Below are positions 52,135 through 60,275 of a DNA stretch of 60,275 nucleotides, piece after piece. Both the position numbers and the translations under genes were made by a program. A model generated the notes under the pieces. The model had not been told where the DNA came from. It did not search any database and saw nothing but the letters and a program-made list of their open reading frames with translations. The DNA lies in NCBI GenBank assembly GCA_900468805.1, contig UEIF01000013.1, positions 1 to 60,275 of the forward strand, read 5' to 3'. Position 1 is the stretch's first letter. Each line of letters starts with the position of its first letter. Source of the DNA: Hyphomicrobiales bacterium. GTDB taxonomy: Bacteria; Pseudomonadota; Alphaproteobacteria; Rhizobiales; Rhizobiaceae.

Positions 52135-52893
52135 CTAAAGCAGCCGAACCGACATGCCGCCGTCGACGATCATCGGGCTGCCGGTCATGAAGCTTGACTG
52201 GTCCGACAGCAGGAAGAGCGCCGCCTGCGCGATCTCCTTGGCGGCGGCCATCCGCTTCATCGGATGCAGGCCGGAGATATAATCGAGGAATTCGGGGTTA
52301 TTCTCGCCGCCGGCGGGTGTGATTGTGCCGCCCGGCAGCAGGCTGTTGATCCTGATGCCATCGGCCGCGTAATCGGCGGCGACCGATTGCACGAGACCGA
52401 TCAGGCCCGCCTTCGACGCCGCATAAGCCCCCATCCCCGGCAAGCCGCCATTGCTGTATCCGACGAAGGACGAGGTGAAGACGATCGAGCCGCTGCGCTG
52501 CGCTTTCATCACGGGTAGCTGCGCCTTGAGTGCCCAGAAGGCGCTCGTCAGGTTGGTGGAAATCACGGCGTCCCAGTTTGTCGCACTCATCTCCGAAAAC
52601 GCGCCCATTTCGCCGACGATGCCGGCATTGTTGAAAGCGCCGTCGAGCCGGCCGAAGGCATCGAGCGTCCGGTCGACCAGCGCCTGCGCGTAGGTCTCGT
52701 CGCGCACATCACCGACCAGTGACACGGCCATGCCGCCCATTTCGATGATCTCGGAAACGAGCTCCGCGAGGTTCTGCGCCCGCCGTGCGCCGAGCACGAG
52801 CTTTGCGCCCCTCCCCGCAAACAGCCGGGCAGCGGCCGCTCCGATGCCGCTGCTTGCGCCCGAGATGATGATGACCTTGTCGTTGAGTTCCAT
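52135..52893 (-). CDS. Short-chain dehydrogenase/reductase (SDR)
   Basis: This 252-residue classical SDR has the cofactor loop SGASSGIGAAAARLFA, NAG motif FNNAGIVGEMG, catalytic Ser in IVFTSSFVGYS, active-site YAASKAG (Tyr/Lys) and the NSLLPGGTITP segment, ending in IVDGGMSVRLL. It reduces or oxidises an unidentified alcohol or ketone with NAD(P). ATG 52893 follows AGGAGGTTTGGAC, a strong ribosome site. Confidence 0.9.
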   Translation of the reverse strand: MELNDKVIIISGASSGIGAAAARLFAGRGAKLVLGARRAQNLAELVSEIIEMGGMAVSLVGDVRDETYAQALVDRTLDAFGRLDGAFNNAGIVGEMGAFSEMSATNWDAVISTNLTSAFWALKAQLPVMKAQRSGSIVFTSSFVGYSNGGLPGMGAYAASKAGLIGLVQSVAADYAADGIRINSLLPGGTITPAGGENNPEFLDYISGLHPMKRMAAAKEIAQAALFLLSDQSSFMTGSPMIVDGGMSVRLL

Positions 52894-53181
52894 GTCCAAA
52901 CCTCCTGTTTTGATGGTCATGGAGGGGTAGGAAATAAGGGAACCGGCAGCCACCCGATTCCGGAGCGGCACCCGCCGGCCGGCGGCACCCGACGAACGGT
53001 CCGGCGGCGAAACCTGTTAACCATCTGCCGTTCTCTAGGACCATGGTCCGGCGGATACCGGACCTCGGTCCGATGCACGCTCCGCAATTCGCACCTAACA
53101 TCGTCACCATCCTGATGGTCGCCTTCCCGGGTCGGCGATCCCATGAGTTTCTGTGAAACCTGCCCTGCGAAGGAGAGACGG

Positions 53182-53886
53182 ATGCGTATCGCAACTTTTG
53201 CGTCCATAGCTGCACTTTCGATGATCATGGCTTCCAGCCCGCTGACGACCACCGGCTTCGATATTGCCGCCATGGCAAAGGGCAGTGGAAACGGTGGCGG
53301 CAACGGCGGCGGTAATGGCGGAGGCAACGGCGGCAGCGGCAGCGGCAATGGCGGCGGTAACGGCGGCGGACAAAGCGGCAGTCACGAAAATCGCGGCCAC
53401 CAAAGCGGAAGTTCCCAGCCTGGCAGTTCCCAGACTGGCAAATCATCGCGCGACGACTCGAAGTCAGGAAGCAGAGCGAAGGGCAAATCCGGCGAGGCGA
53501 AGGTGAAATCGCTGTCCGCGAAAAACGCCGCAGCCGATATCAGGCAAAAGAACCCGGCCTCCGAGCTTGCGGGCCTGAACTCCCTCAACCGCAGCTATAA
53601 GGCCTATATGCACACGTCCGATCCGCGGATGACCGCGATCGCCGCCTACGCCATGGCCTATGCCCGGTTTGAACTCGATAACGGTATCGAGCCCGCAATC
53701 GACGATCCGGTACTCGGCGACGCGGCATTGGAGGATGCGCTGGCCGCAGCAACGCGGAGCGGCGAGGTCAGCCCGGCAGCCTTCGATGAAGCCAAGACCA
53801 TCCTCGGCGTCGGAGAGGCCGACGGCAAAATCGACCAGATCCGTGAATCCCTGTCCTACTCCGCCCCGACCTCGACAGGGAATTAA
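53182..53886 (+). CDS. Gly-rich secreted protein
   Basis: This 234-residue product has a signal peptide (ATFASIAALSMIMASSPL), then about 60 residues of Gly/Asn/Ser repeats (GNGGG units, encoded by a GGN minisatellite at 53281-53370), a Ser/Gln/Lys-rich disordered stretch, and a helical C-terminal domain (residues 100-225, with LAGLNSLNRSYKAYMHTSD). AAGGAGAG sits five bases before ATG 53182. The layout suggests a surface-exposed or periplasmic linker protein; similar rhizobial proteins are annotated as hypothetical. Confidence 0.78.
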   Translation: MRIATFASIAALSMIMASSPLTTTGFDIAAMAKGSGNGGGNGGGNGGGNGGSGSGNGGGNGGGQSGSHENRGHQSGSSQPGSSQTGKSSRDDSKSGSRAKGKSGEAKVKSLSAKNAAADIRQKNPASELAGLNSLNRSYKAYMHTSDPRMTAIAAYAMAYARFELDNGIEPAIDDPVLGDAALEDALAAATRSGEVSPAAFDEAKTILGVGEADGKIDQIRESLSYSAPTSTGN

Positions 53887-54006
53887 CGGCCACTCGATCC
53901 GCCGGGCGACATACCCGGCGGATCGATTGCACCTGTCGTGGGTTTTCCCATGGGCAGGATAATCTCTTTCCCCTTGCAATTCCCGTTGGCCGCGCCGACG
54001 CGCGCC

Positions 54007-54028
54007 AGAGCGCCGTGCGTCCATTCGG
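54007..54028. repeat. Truncated RIME-like fragment
   Basis: A 22-base match to the start of the RIME-like copies (AGAGCGCCGTGCGTCCATTC...) is followed by unrelated sequence. It is a partial copy or a remnant of an excised element. Confidence 0.7.
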
Positions 54029-54102
54029 GTGGTGCCACCGATACACGACTCGAATCTCTTTCGCCTTGCTTTGCGAAGGGCGGCTCCGGCGCAGATGCCG
54101 CT

Positions 54103-54534
54103 TCAGGAAATCTGCTTTGTGAGGAGCGGAACAGCTCTGTCCGCATCGACGAGCAGCCAACCAAGCTTTTCGTAGAAGGCCACCGCATCCGGTGCGGCGT
54201 GAACTTCCAACCGCGTGATGCCTTTGTCGGCGGCGAGCCGTTCAAGCGCGTGCATCATGGCTCTGCCAATTCCCTGCCGCTGATACTGCGGAATGATTGC
54301 GACGAGGCGCACGGTTCCGGGGTCGGCACCCACGAGCCCGATATCCAGCCGGACCGTGCCAACGGGGACATCGTCGTAGATGAACAGCAGAGGAAAATGA
54401 TTTTCCCGATGCTCGTCCGGGTGACCCTCATCATAGTCAGCCTGGCCACGCAGTTCGAAGAGAACGTGACGTCTGATCGCGTGATACACCTGCCACTGGT
54501 TTTTGTCCTGCACCTGCAGCAGCTGCATTTTCAT
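54103..54534 (-). CDS. GNAT-family N-acetyltransferase
   Basis: This 143-residue protein has the GNAT acetyl-CoA core: VRLVAIIPQYQRQGIGRAMM with the R/Q-x-x-G-x-G/A pattern, then ALERLAADKGITRLEVHAA and the VAFYEKLGWLLV ending. It acetylates an unknown small amine or peptide. The ATG at 54534 is followed by another at 54528; both fit. Confidence 0.85.
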   Translation of the reverse strand: MKMQLLQVQDKNQWQVYHAIRRHVLFELRGQADYDEGHPDEHRENHFPLLFIYDDVPVGTVRLDIGLVGADPGTVRLVAIIPQYQRQGIGRAMMHALERLAADKGITRLEVHAAPDAVAFYEKLGWLLVDADRAVPLLTKQIS

Positions 54535-54776
54535 CGCCCGCTTGCCTCAGCCATTTTGATCGCAACCTCATTTACGCATGGATTTGCCGTAGCGTACTTA
54601 TCCCACCCTGTCCTGCAACAGACTCCTCTGGCCAACATCGGTCAGCGACCCATGAACCGATATTTTCTCGTCACGATCACCTGAGCCTTGCCCGGCCCGC
54701 AACACTTCCGGCAACCTCTCCGAAGGAAACCTGGCCGCTGGCGCCCGCGATATTGTCCGCTTCAATTTCCGACGCG

Positions 54777-54843
54777 CCAGAGCGCCGCGCGTCTTGAAAC
54801 TGTGCATTCAGGTTTTTCCGAAGATTTTCGGACCGATGTTGTC
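54777..54843. repeat. Degenerate RIME-like copy
   Basis: AGAGCGCCGCGCGTC, then TGAAACTGTGCATTCAGG and a shortened CCGAAGATTTTCGG stem: the start and end of the RIME-like element are present and the middle is deleted. It lies about 130 bases before the MerR gene in the 441-base gap 54535-54975, which has no other supported feature. Confidence 0.6.
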
Positions 54844-54975
54844 GACCCGCTTCCAGCGGCATCCCAGCACCCTGTGGCAGGCATCAAGCCGAAACCGAAA
54901 AAACCCGCGAAAAACCTCTTGAGCCGGACCCAGCGTCATAGCTTAGAAGGGTTCCAAGACATCGCGGGAGGCTTG

Positions 54976-56058
54976 ATGGACGCCAAGGGACGGGAAGAGA
55001 GCTGGTTGACGGCGGCGCAATGCGCCGCGCGCATCGGCATGACGGTGCGTGCGCTGAGACTCTACGAGCAGACCGGCCTCATCCGGCCGCCGCGCACGGG
55101 AAAGAACTGGCGGCTCTATGGCGCCAGGGAAATTGCGCGGCTGAACGAGATCCTGGCGCTGAAGCGGCTGGGGCTCAGCCTGCAGGACATCGCCCGGCTG
55201 CTCGCCGGCCACGCGACCGATCTCGACCGCGTGCTCGCCATGCAGAACCTCGCCTTGCAGGACCAGTTGAACCGCACGCAGCGCAGCCTCGCCATCGTCG
55301 ACGCACTGCGGGCGAAGATGGCCGCAGGCGACATTCTGTCGATCGATGAACTGCTGAAGCTCGCAAAGGATACCAACATGACCGATACCTCAGCCGATGC
55401 CATCGCCTGGCGCCGCTATGAGCAGGCACGGCCGCGCACCGAACAGAAGATCGACCCGGCCCTCTACGCCGACTATGCCGGACACTACCATCTGGGTTCG
55501 TCGGCCTATGCGGTAAGCCTGCGCGACGGGCGGCTCTTCACGCGGCTGACCGGCCAGCCGGAACTCGAGATCTTCGCCGAAGATATCGACCGCTTCTTCT
55601 ACAGGGCGGTGCAGGCGCAGATCACCTTTACCCGCAACGAAAGCGGCACTGTCACCGGCCTCGTGCTGCACCAGAACGGCTATGAACAGGCAGCATCCCG
55701 CATGGATGAACGCGCCGCGACCGATCTGGAAGAGGCGATTGCCGCGCGCATCCGCGACAAGCAGCCGGTGGAAAACAGCAAGGCGCTGCTGGAGCAGGTC
55801 ATCGAACAGCACCAGCGCGGCGAACCCGACTATGAGCGGATGAGCCCGCCGCTCGCCGCCCTCGCACGCGAACAAGCTGCGATGATCAAGGCCGATCTCG
55901 ATCGCATGGGGTCGCTCAAGGACATATCCTTCAAGGGCGTCACCGCGGAAGGCTGGGATGTTTACGACGTGAGCTTCGACAACGGCCATCTGGAATGGAG
56001 TTTCGCGCTGGCTGCAGACGGAAAATTCGGCGGCATCTTCATTCGACCGATGATGTGA
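54976..56058 (+). CDS. MerR-type regulator fused to DUF3471-like domain
   Basis: This 360-residue protein has an N-terminal MerR helix-turn-helix (residues 10-80: AARIGMTVRALRLYEQTGLI, REIARLNEILALKRLGLSLQ) and a dimerisation helix. A DUF3471-like beta domain follows (about 145-225, with YAGHYHLGSSAYAVSLRDG and LTGQPELEIFAED), then a further beta-strand region ending near FDNGHLEWSFALAADGKF. DUF3471 normally sits at the C-terminus of beta-lactamase-like enzymes, so the fusion points to a sensor for a small ligand or peptide. The MerR part lacks the Cys of metal-sensing relatives. ATG 54976 has GGGAGG five bases upstream. Confidence 0.8.
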   Translation: MDAKGREESWLTAAQCAARIGMTVRALRLYEQTGLIRPPRTGKNWRLYGAREIARLNEILALKRLGLSLQDIARLLAGHATDLDRVLAMQNLALQDQLNRTQRSLAIVDALRAKMAAGDILSIDELLKLAKDTNMTDTSADAIAWRRYEQARPRTEQKIDPALYADYAGHYHLGSSAYAVSLRDGRLFTRLTGQPELEIFAEDIDRFFYRAVQAQITFTRNESGTVTGLVLHQNGYEQAASRMDERAATDLEEAIAARIRDKQPVENSKALLEQVIEQHQRGEPDYERMSPPLAALAREQAAMIKADLDRMGSLKDISFKGVTAEGWDVYDVSFDNGHLEWSFALAADGKFGGIFIRPMM

Positions 56059-56515
56059 CGGGTGCCGCTCTCGCCTGAAAACCCCTTCCCGCAACGGCGA
56101 GGGACTAACCTCGGGCAACGCCTCAACTCCTCCCCCAAGCGTCGAAGATACGGAATGCGGGCGCGTCAAATCAAGTTCCTCCCCCTTGTGGGGAGGCGTT
56201 TGGGGCGGGGTCTTTATTTGCGAACGACAGTCGACATACGCTTCCGACTGCGGCCTCACGCCTGCTCCTCGATTTGCACCTGCTCTGCATCCGCCACCGC
56301 TCCGATGCAGGCACGACGGAGGCAGCCATTGATGAAGGCCCTGACCCGTCCCATTTCGTGCTGAGCAGGCCGGTGACGAGCGAGCCCGTGACATTGGCGC
56401 CCTGGCAAGGGCGAGAGACGGGATGACCTCGTCAAAAAACACCCATAAAAAAAGCGCCCAATCACCTCGTATGATTGAGCGCCTTCGACTGGACGGGTTC
56501 TCACCCGCCAAGCTG
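56059..56515. other. Intergenic region with repeat
   Basis: 457 bases include a perfect GC stem at 56178-56196 (CCTCCCC ... GGGGAGG), followed by the 19-base block shared with the first bases of the window. The remainder holds only short open frames without ribosome sites. Confidence 0.5.
56178..56216. repeat. Hairpin plus shared 19-base block
   Basis: The stem CCTCCCC-CTTGT-GGGGAGG is followed by the block GTTTGGGGCGGGGTCTTTA, which also occurs at positions 3-21. It is probably one end of a dispersed rhizobial intergenic repeat. Confidence 0.5.
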
Positions 56516-56686
56516 TTATTTGCCGCGTGGCGGCCTGCGAGCCTTGTCGCTCTTGCCGCTGGCGGAAGATGTCTTTGCGTCAAGCGCCTGACCGAAATTG
56601 GTGCCGCCCAAGTGTCCGCCGCCGCTGGTGTTTGCCACCTGGCGCATGGCACGTCTGAGAAGCATCGTAGCATCTGTTTTCGTCAT
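56516..56686 (-). CDS. Small conserved hypothetical protein
   Basis: This 56-residue protein is basic, with a helical LLRRAMRQVANTSGGGHLGG segment and a Lys/Arg/Ser-rich C-terminal tail (SGKSDKARRPPRGK). ATG 56686 has AGGAGAAAAACA directly upstream, a strong ribosome site. It may bind nucleic acid, given its charge. It lies just downstream of the cold shock gene terminator. Confidence 0.62.
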   Translation of the reverse strand: MTKTDATMLLRRAMRQVANTSGGGHLGGTNFGQALDAKTSSASGKSDKARRPPRGK

Positions 56687-56713
56687 TGTTTTTCTCCTGA
56701 ACAAGCCGGCTTG

Positions 56714-56745
56714 AAAACAAAAAGGCCGGGACTGGCCCGACCTTT
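56714..56745 (-). terminator. Rho-independent terminator of cold shock gene
   Basis: On the minus strand an AAAGGTCGGG / CCCGGCCTTT stem with a short loop runs into TTTTTGTTTT. It lies 64 bases after the cspA-type stop at 56809 and before the next gene: a textbook intrinsic terminator. Confidence 0.85.
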
Positions 56746-56808
56746 CCAGGGTTCGCATGTCCGCAGTGCCAGTACATCCGTGGTCAAAGCGGGGGTGCGA
56801 GCCGATTG

Positions 56809-57018
56809 TTATGCAGAAGCGAGGTTCTGCGCTGCGTTCTTGCCGCTCCGGGCGTCGCGCACCAGTTCGAACGTCACCGACTGGCCTTCGCGCAGGTCGG
56901 ACATGCCGGACTGCTCGATAGCCGAAATGTGAACGAACACATCCGGCGAGCCGTCTGTCGGCGAGATGAAACCAAAGCCCTTGGCCGAGTTAAAGAACTT
57001 TACAATACCAGTATTCAT
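56809..57018 (-). CDS. cspA: Cold shock protein (CspA family)
   Basis: This 69-residue single cold-shock domain has RNP1 KGFGFI and RNP2 DVFVHIS, the start [15 protein letters not shown] and the end [19 protein letters not shown]. It binds single-stranded RNA and DNA and acts as an RNA chaperone. AAAGGAAA lies upstream of ATG 57018. An AT-rich 5' region precedes it, and the terminator at 56714-56745 ends the transcript. Confidence 0.94.
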   Translation of the reverse strand: MNTGIVKFFNSAKGFGFISPTDGSPDVFVHISAIEQSGMSDLREGQSVTFELVRDARSGKNAAQNLASA

Positions 57019-57323
57019 AACGATTTCCTTTCAATCGCAAAAGAATTACCATCCCCGCGACGTGCAGGTGATAAATGGTCGAGCTTGAGAGGAAAGATTA
57101 GCCAATGCGCATCTTACGCAGAAACGAAGCTGACGAAGCAAATTCGATAGCCTGAACATAGGGAGTGTTTGTGTTCAGAACAAGGTATATTTTATTTTTA
57201 TTAATTTTGTCGACTATTGTAGCAGCAGTAAAAAGGGCGCATCTTGGCCCTGTCAGCAGCATTTTCACGGGCGCTGTTGGTTAAGGGCGTTCACACCCTG
57301 GCCCCGACCGAAAGGAGGACTGA
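57019..57323. other. Divergent intergenic region (cspA leader)
   Basis: 305 AT-rich bases separate the cold shock gene from the small gene at 57324. They should hold the cspA promoter and long 5' leader typical of cold-shock genes, and the promoter of the plus-strand pair. No strong promoter pair could be picked out by eye. Confidence 0.45.
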
Positions 57324-57650
57324 ATGTCTTCCGCGATCCCGCCGCATCCAGTCTTGGCGTCCCCAGTCTTGGTGTCTTCACCGAGCGAAATCGTCCTTGA
57401 TAGCGACGATATGAACCTGCTGACCCGCGTGCTCGATCGAGCCGGATATGACCAGGCAGTCGAACCGAAGCTGTTCGTGCACGCTGCAGCACAGATCCTT
57501 TCGCTGTTGAAAAGCGGCATCCGCCATGAAACGATCCTCATGGCAGCGCTTCAGAACGCCGGCGATTATTCCGGCGCGGCCGATCCCTATGTGAAGGGCC
57601 GCTTTGCCATTCAGGGCCTGCCGCAGGCAGGCATCGCGACGGCAGTATGA
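57324..57650 (+). CDS. Small hypothetical protein
   Basis: This 108-residue protein is helical in the middle (DDMNLLTRVLDRAGYDQAVE and KLFVHAAAQILSLLKSGI) and has a Pro/Ser start. GGAGG five bases before ATG 57324 is a strong ribosome site. Its stop overlaps the BON-domain gene (ATGA), so the two are co-translated. No family is recognised; the pairing suggests a shared envelope or stress role. Confidence 0.65.
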   Translation: MSSAIPPHPVLASPVLVSSPSEIVLDSDDMNLLTRVLDRAGYDQAVEPKLFVHAAAQILSLLKSGIRHETILMAALQNAGDYSGAADPYVKGRFAIQGLPQAGIATAV

Positions 57651-57925
57651 TGCGCAAGAGAACAGATACGCCCGTGCGGGAACGGCATCTGCATCTCGTG
57701 CATTCGAGACCGGCCAATGCGGCCGATCTGGAATCCGAGGTGTCGGCATCCCTTCACCGCGCAGGCGGTATCGACGCGACCTATATTTTCGTATCGGCGC
57801 AGGATGGTAACGTCACCCTCGCAGGATGGGTGCCGCTCTACGCGGAGATCGACCGGGCGGCGGATGTGGCGCGGGGCGTCGACGGCGTGAGGCACGTTCT
57901 CAACGAGCTGTCCTGTTCGCTCTGA
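57647..57925 (+). CDS. BON-domain protein
   Basis: This 92-residue protein has a basic N-terminus and one BON domain from about residue 25: SASLHRAGGIDATYIFVSAQ, then DGNVTLAGWVPLYAE (typical 'G.V.L.G.V' strand), and AADVARGVDGVRHVLNEL. BON domains bind phospholipids and occur in osmotic-stress or envelope proteins such as OsmY. There is no signal peptide, so it may act in the cytoplasm. It overlaps the preceding small gene by four bases. Confidence 0.8.
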   Translation: MMRKRTDTPVRERHLHLVHSRPANAADLESEVSASLHRAGGIDATYIFVSAQDGNVTLAGWVPLYAEIDRAADVARGVDGVRHVLNELSCSL

Positions 57926-58074
57926 CCTGACTTGGCCTTGCCTGGACTGCCCCGGCAGGGTCGCAACCGTAATTCCCTGATATCGGCGATGTCACGGGGT
58001 GAGTGTTCGTCGCCGGCTCGCACATCTTTTCTCTGGATAGCGCCTCTGGAGAAGGCCCTCCATAAGGTTGTGAC

Positions 58075-58362
58075 ATGCCGATAGAATTCGAATCCATGCC
58101 GCAGGAAGAACGCCTCGCCATCATCGAGCTGCTGGTCGTCCATCTTGACACGGCCTCATCCGACGCGGCTGCTGCCGGCAATACTTCGCTGCATGCCGAA
58201 ATCGGCGAGGTTTCGGGACGGCTGAAGACCTGCCGCCAACAGATCTCCGCCGCCGATCCGGCGTCCGCCAGGTTCGCCGTCTCCGCAGCGCTGCGCCTGC
58301 TCTCCCGCCTGCAATCCAGATCTCCCGGCGCCACGGCATCTGCCCGTACGGGTTCCTGCTGA
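58075..58362 (+). CDS. Small hypothetical protein
   Basis: This 95-residue protein is helical and Ala/Ser-rich, with EERLAIIELLVVHLDTASS near the start and a basic C-terminus (LQSRSPGATASARTGSC). AAGG seven bases before ATG 58075 is a plausible ribosome site. No family is recognised. It may be co-transcribed with the BON gene 149 bases upstream. Confidence 0.5.
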   Translation: MPIEFESMPQEERLAIIELLVVHLDTASSDAAAAGNTSLHAEIGEVSGRLKTCRQQISAADPASARFAVSAALRLLSRLQSRSPGATASARTGSC

Positions 58363-58448
58363 CATTGGCGCCGCCGGGCCGTCAGCGCGGAGCGCAACAG
58401 CGGTTGCTTTGAGCGAGGGCGCCCACCGAAATCTTCCGGACGACTTCG

Positions 58449-59384
58449 CTATGACCGCTTAGGGCCGAGTTTCGCCGCAACACCGATGAAACGCTTGGGC
58501 GAACATCCCACCTCCCGCGTGAATGCAGTGCTGAACGCACTCGAAGACTGGAAGCCGATAGCCAATCCGATCTCGCCTATCCCACGTGCTCCGCGGGCCA
58601 GTTGATCCTTGGCGAGCGCCATCCGCCAATGCATCAGATACTCGATCGGTCCAGTTCCCACGACCTGGCGAAACCGGGTGGCAAACGTAGACCTCGAGAC
58701 ACCGCATAGCTTCGCCAGTGCTGCGACGGTCCAGCCGTAGGCAACGTCCCTATGTATCGCCGACAGCGCCTGCATCGTGATCGGATCGGCCAGTCCGGCA
58801 AGAAGGCCAGCCTGGTCTTCGTCTACATGCAGCGGTTTCGCCCGCAGTATTTCGACCAGAATGAGTTCAACCAGCCGCGTGACGATGAATTCGCTGGCAG
58901 GACCCGGTTGTCGCGCCTCGTTCTCGTTCATCGTCAGAAGCACTCGCACTCGATCCAGGGATTTATCCTCCTCGACTATGTGGACGAATGTTGGAAGCAG
59001 GCCGGCGAGGAGGTCCTCATTGACTGTGTCGAACACAAACTTGCCCGCGTGCAGCGTCACAGGTCTGTCCACGCCTTCCCCTAGCTTCAGCCGCTTGCTC
59101 CCCGCAGTCGCCACCGCCGTTTCGCTGTCGATAGGATGGATGGATGGGTCCGATGTCATCGTGAACGGGGTGAAGGTCCGGATCAGGAAAAAGTCTCCCT
59201 GCCTGATGTGAACGGGCGCGTCGTCAGGGCGTATCAGTTGGAACTCGCCGCGCTCGACCCAGCAGAACAGAAGATCGTCCCGTTTGCGAAAGGAAAGGCT
59301 CCATCGTCCAAAGGCATCAAGACCGCCGCCCAATAAGGTGGCGCGAGGTCGTAGCAGCCCTATCAGTTCAAGAAACGGGTCCAT
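58449..59384 (-). CDS. AraC-family transcriptional regulator
   Basis: This 311-residue protein has an N-terminal cupin-like ligand domain (about residues 10-180, with LLFCWVERGEFQLIRPDDA and RQGDFFLIRTFTPF) and a C-terminal double helix-turn-helix (AALAKLCGVSRSTFATRFRQ; GIGEIGLAIGFQSSSAFSTA) ending in FTREVGCSPKRFI. It resembles the AraC_binding/cupin_6 type. It is divergent from the NTF2-like gene across 124 bases and probably controls it. Confidence 0.88.
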   Translation of the reverse strand: MDPFLELIGLLRPRATLLGGGLDAFGRWSLSFRKRDDLLFCWVERGEFQLIRPDDAPVHIRQGDFFLIRTFTPFTMTSDPSIHPIDSETAVATAGSKRLKLGEGVDRPVTLHAGKFVFDTVNEDLLAGLLPTFVHIVEEDKSLDRVRVLLTMNENEARQPGPASEFIVTRLVELILVEILRAKPLHVDEDQAGLLAGLADPITMQALSAIHRDVAYGWTVAALAKLCGVSRSTFATRFRQVVGTGPIEYLMHWRMALAKDQLARGARGIGEIGLAIGFQSSSAFSTAFTREVGCSPKRFIGVAAKLGPKRS

Positions 59385-59508
59385 TTTGTACTATAGGTAA
59401 ACTCTTCCGGGGTCTGAATTATCGACCGTGTAAAATTGGCACGTTACAAATGTGATCCATGCCGCGTCAACGCGGTGAACGAGAGATTGAACGACGAAGG
59501 AATCTATT

Positions 59509-59865
59509 ATGACCACGCAAATGCTCGAACAACATTGGCACGCATATCTGGCTGCATATGCTCCAATGGCTGACGAAGAACGCGAGCGGCTTCTCAAGCT
59601 GAGCGTTGCCGATGATTTGGTGTTTACGAACCCCGGCGGAGAAGGCAAGACCCGCGCTGGGCTGATTGCGCATATCGACGGTTTTCAGCAAAAGATGCCA
59701 GGAACGTATTTCAATACAGACAAGCTCTTCGTCCACCATAGCGAACTCATGGCGATCTGGTCGATGCACAAGAAGGACGGAACGAAGGTGGCTACCGGGT
59801 ATAATTTCGTGCGCGCAGACAGTGACGGAAGGTTCGTCTATATGGCAGGCTTCTTTGAAGATTGA
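59509..59865 (+). CDS. NTF2/SnoaL-like protein
   Basis: This 118-residue protein of the cone-shaped NTF2-like fold has LEQHWHAYLAAYAPMADEER at the start, the LSVADDLVFTNPGGEGKTR strand, a long helix (LIAHIDGFQQKMPG) and the ATGYNFVRADSDGRFVYMAGF ending. Such proteins bind or convert small polyketide- or steroid-like ligands. AAGGAATCTATT precedes ATG 59509. The divergent AraC gene is the probable regulator. Confidence 0.83.
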   Translation: MTTQMLEQHWHAYLAAYAPMADEERERLLKLSVADDLVFTNPGGEGKTRAGLIAHIDGFQQKMPGTYFNTDKLFVHHSELMAIWSMHKKDGTKVATGYNFVRADSDGRFVYMAGFFED

Positions 59866-60022
59866 GATGGGGTCGCCGGACTGACGCAACCTTTTTGTTT
59901 CAGGTTGGCAAGCCTCATCGCCCTTTGCGTCGGCGATCCAGGAAGGTCTGCAAAGGGCCCGATAGCTGCCATTGGTGGCATCTGGGACATCACACCGAAA
60001 TCTTCGTCATCAACAGGGTCTT

Positions 60023-60126
60023 TAGAGCAATTCCAGCAAAAGTGAGTAGCGGTTTTGCGTACGGAATTGCGTGAAAACAAAGAGATAAAGTATTTTCGTG
60101 ATTCGAAGAAAAACGGAAATACTCTA
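60023..60126. repeat. Second rhizobial dispersed repeat family
   Basis: This element runs from TAGAG to CTCTA, with internal inverted parts (GAGCAATTCC ... GGAATTGC) and an AAACAAAGAGATAAAG block. The layout matches a repeat widely seen in Rhizobium intergenic regions and differs from the RIME-like copies at 5 and 8 kb. It lies in the 367-base gap 59866-60232; the rest of that gap shows nothing else. Confidence 0.65.
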
Positions 60127-60232
60127 GCGGGTTGTGCTCCCTTCCTCCCCCATCCCCTCCCCGAGCCGAACCCGAGGAGGGAACGAGGTAAGCGCCGGCC
60201 GCTGCCCCTCGCAAAACGACCGGCGCGGGTGA

Positions 60233-60275
60233 TCAGGCGCGGGCGGTCTGGGGGCCGATCTCGGAGGCGATCTCG
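60233..60275 (-). CDS. 3' end of an unidentified gene (partial)
   Basis: The minus strand reads E-I-A-S-E-I-G-P-Q-T-A-R-A then TGA, with the frame continuing out of the window. GC-rich codon use fits the host. Too little is inside the window to assign a function. Confidence 0.35.
   Translation of the reverse strand, partial: EIASEIGPQTARA

Overview
The window looks like chromosome (or chromid) of a Rhizobiaceae alphaproteobacterium of the Rhizobium/Agrobacterium/Sinorhizobium type. The reasons are high GC with strong third-position GC bias, several copies of rhizobial palindromic intergenic repeats (RIME-like), FCD-type GntR regulators, polar-amino-acid-type ABC importers, DUF5939 adenylate cyclases and a QuiC-type fused dehydroshikimate dehydratase. 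No rRNA, tRNA or CRISPR array was seen.

Region by region: (1) 0.1-5 kb is a podovirus (BPP-1-like) head module: small protein, portal, Bbp19-like protein, scaffold, major capsid, Bbp16-like cement protein and one small protein. No terminase or tail genes lie inside the window. (2) 5-10.3 kb carries two large SGNH-hydrolase-like proteins and a SAM methyltransferase; two near-identical RIME-like repeats bound the first two genes. (3) 10.5-13.7 kb has small secreted or hypothetical proteins, a KTSC protein and an acyltransferase. (4) 13.9-23.2 kb is a coherent quinate/shikimate catabolic locus: two overlapping GntR/FCD regulators, quiC divergent from a substrate-binding protein, aroQ, two permeases, an ATPase, a Gfo/Idh dehydrogenase and an AroE-like dehydrogenase. 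Together they would import a hydroaromatic acid and convert it to protocatechuate. (5) 23.3-26.7 kb is a visibly more AT-rich island: a putative anti-phage three-component system (PD-(D/E)xK-like effector, middle component, Rad50/SMC-like ABC ATPase) of ABC-3C/Lamassu type, with the ATPase split by a frame change.

(6) 27-31.3 kb has a lipoprotein, a 1.2 kb spacer with a structured repeat, a membrane adenylate cyclase and two small proteins. (7) 31.4-38.9 kb (minus strand) is a tightly overlapping MoxR operon: two tandem DUF805 proteins, a signal-peptide/TM protein with an apparent CTG start, DUF4350, MoxR, DUF58, SpoIIM-like and RDD proteins. (8) 39.4-43.4 kb holds a P-loop kinase-like protein, small proteins, a DUF1236-like protein and a second acyltransferase. 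(9) 43.9-54.5 kb is a scattered set of single genes: DUF5939 adenylate cyclase, MORN-like and DUF4952-like secreted proteins, cytochrome P460, VOC, a frameshifted VIT-like protein, SRPBCC, HNH nuclease, arginase-like, SDR, Gly-rich secreted protein and GNAT. (10) 55-60.3 kb has a MerR-DUF3471 fusion, cold shock protein with its terminator, a BON-domain pair, an AraC regulator divergent from an NTF2-like protein, another rhizobial repeat and the 3' end of an unidentified gene.

The two most coherent systems are the ABC-importer-linked quinate/shikimate pathway and the ABC-3C/Lamassu-like defence cassette. Function assignments come from motifs read by eye; no database search was possible.
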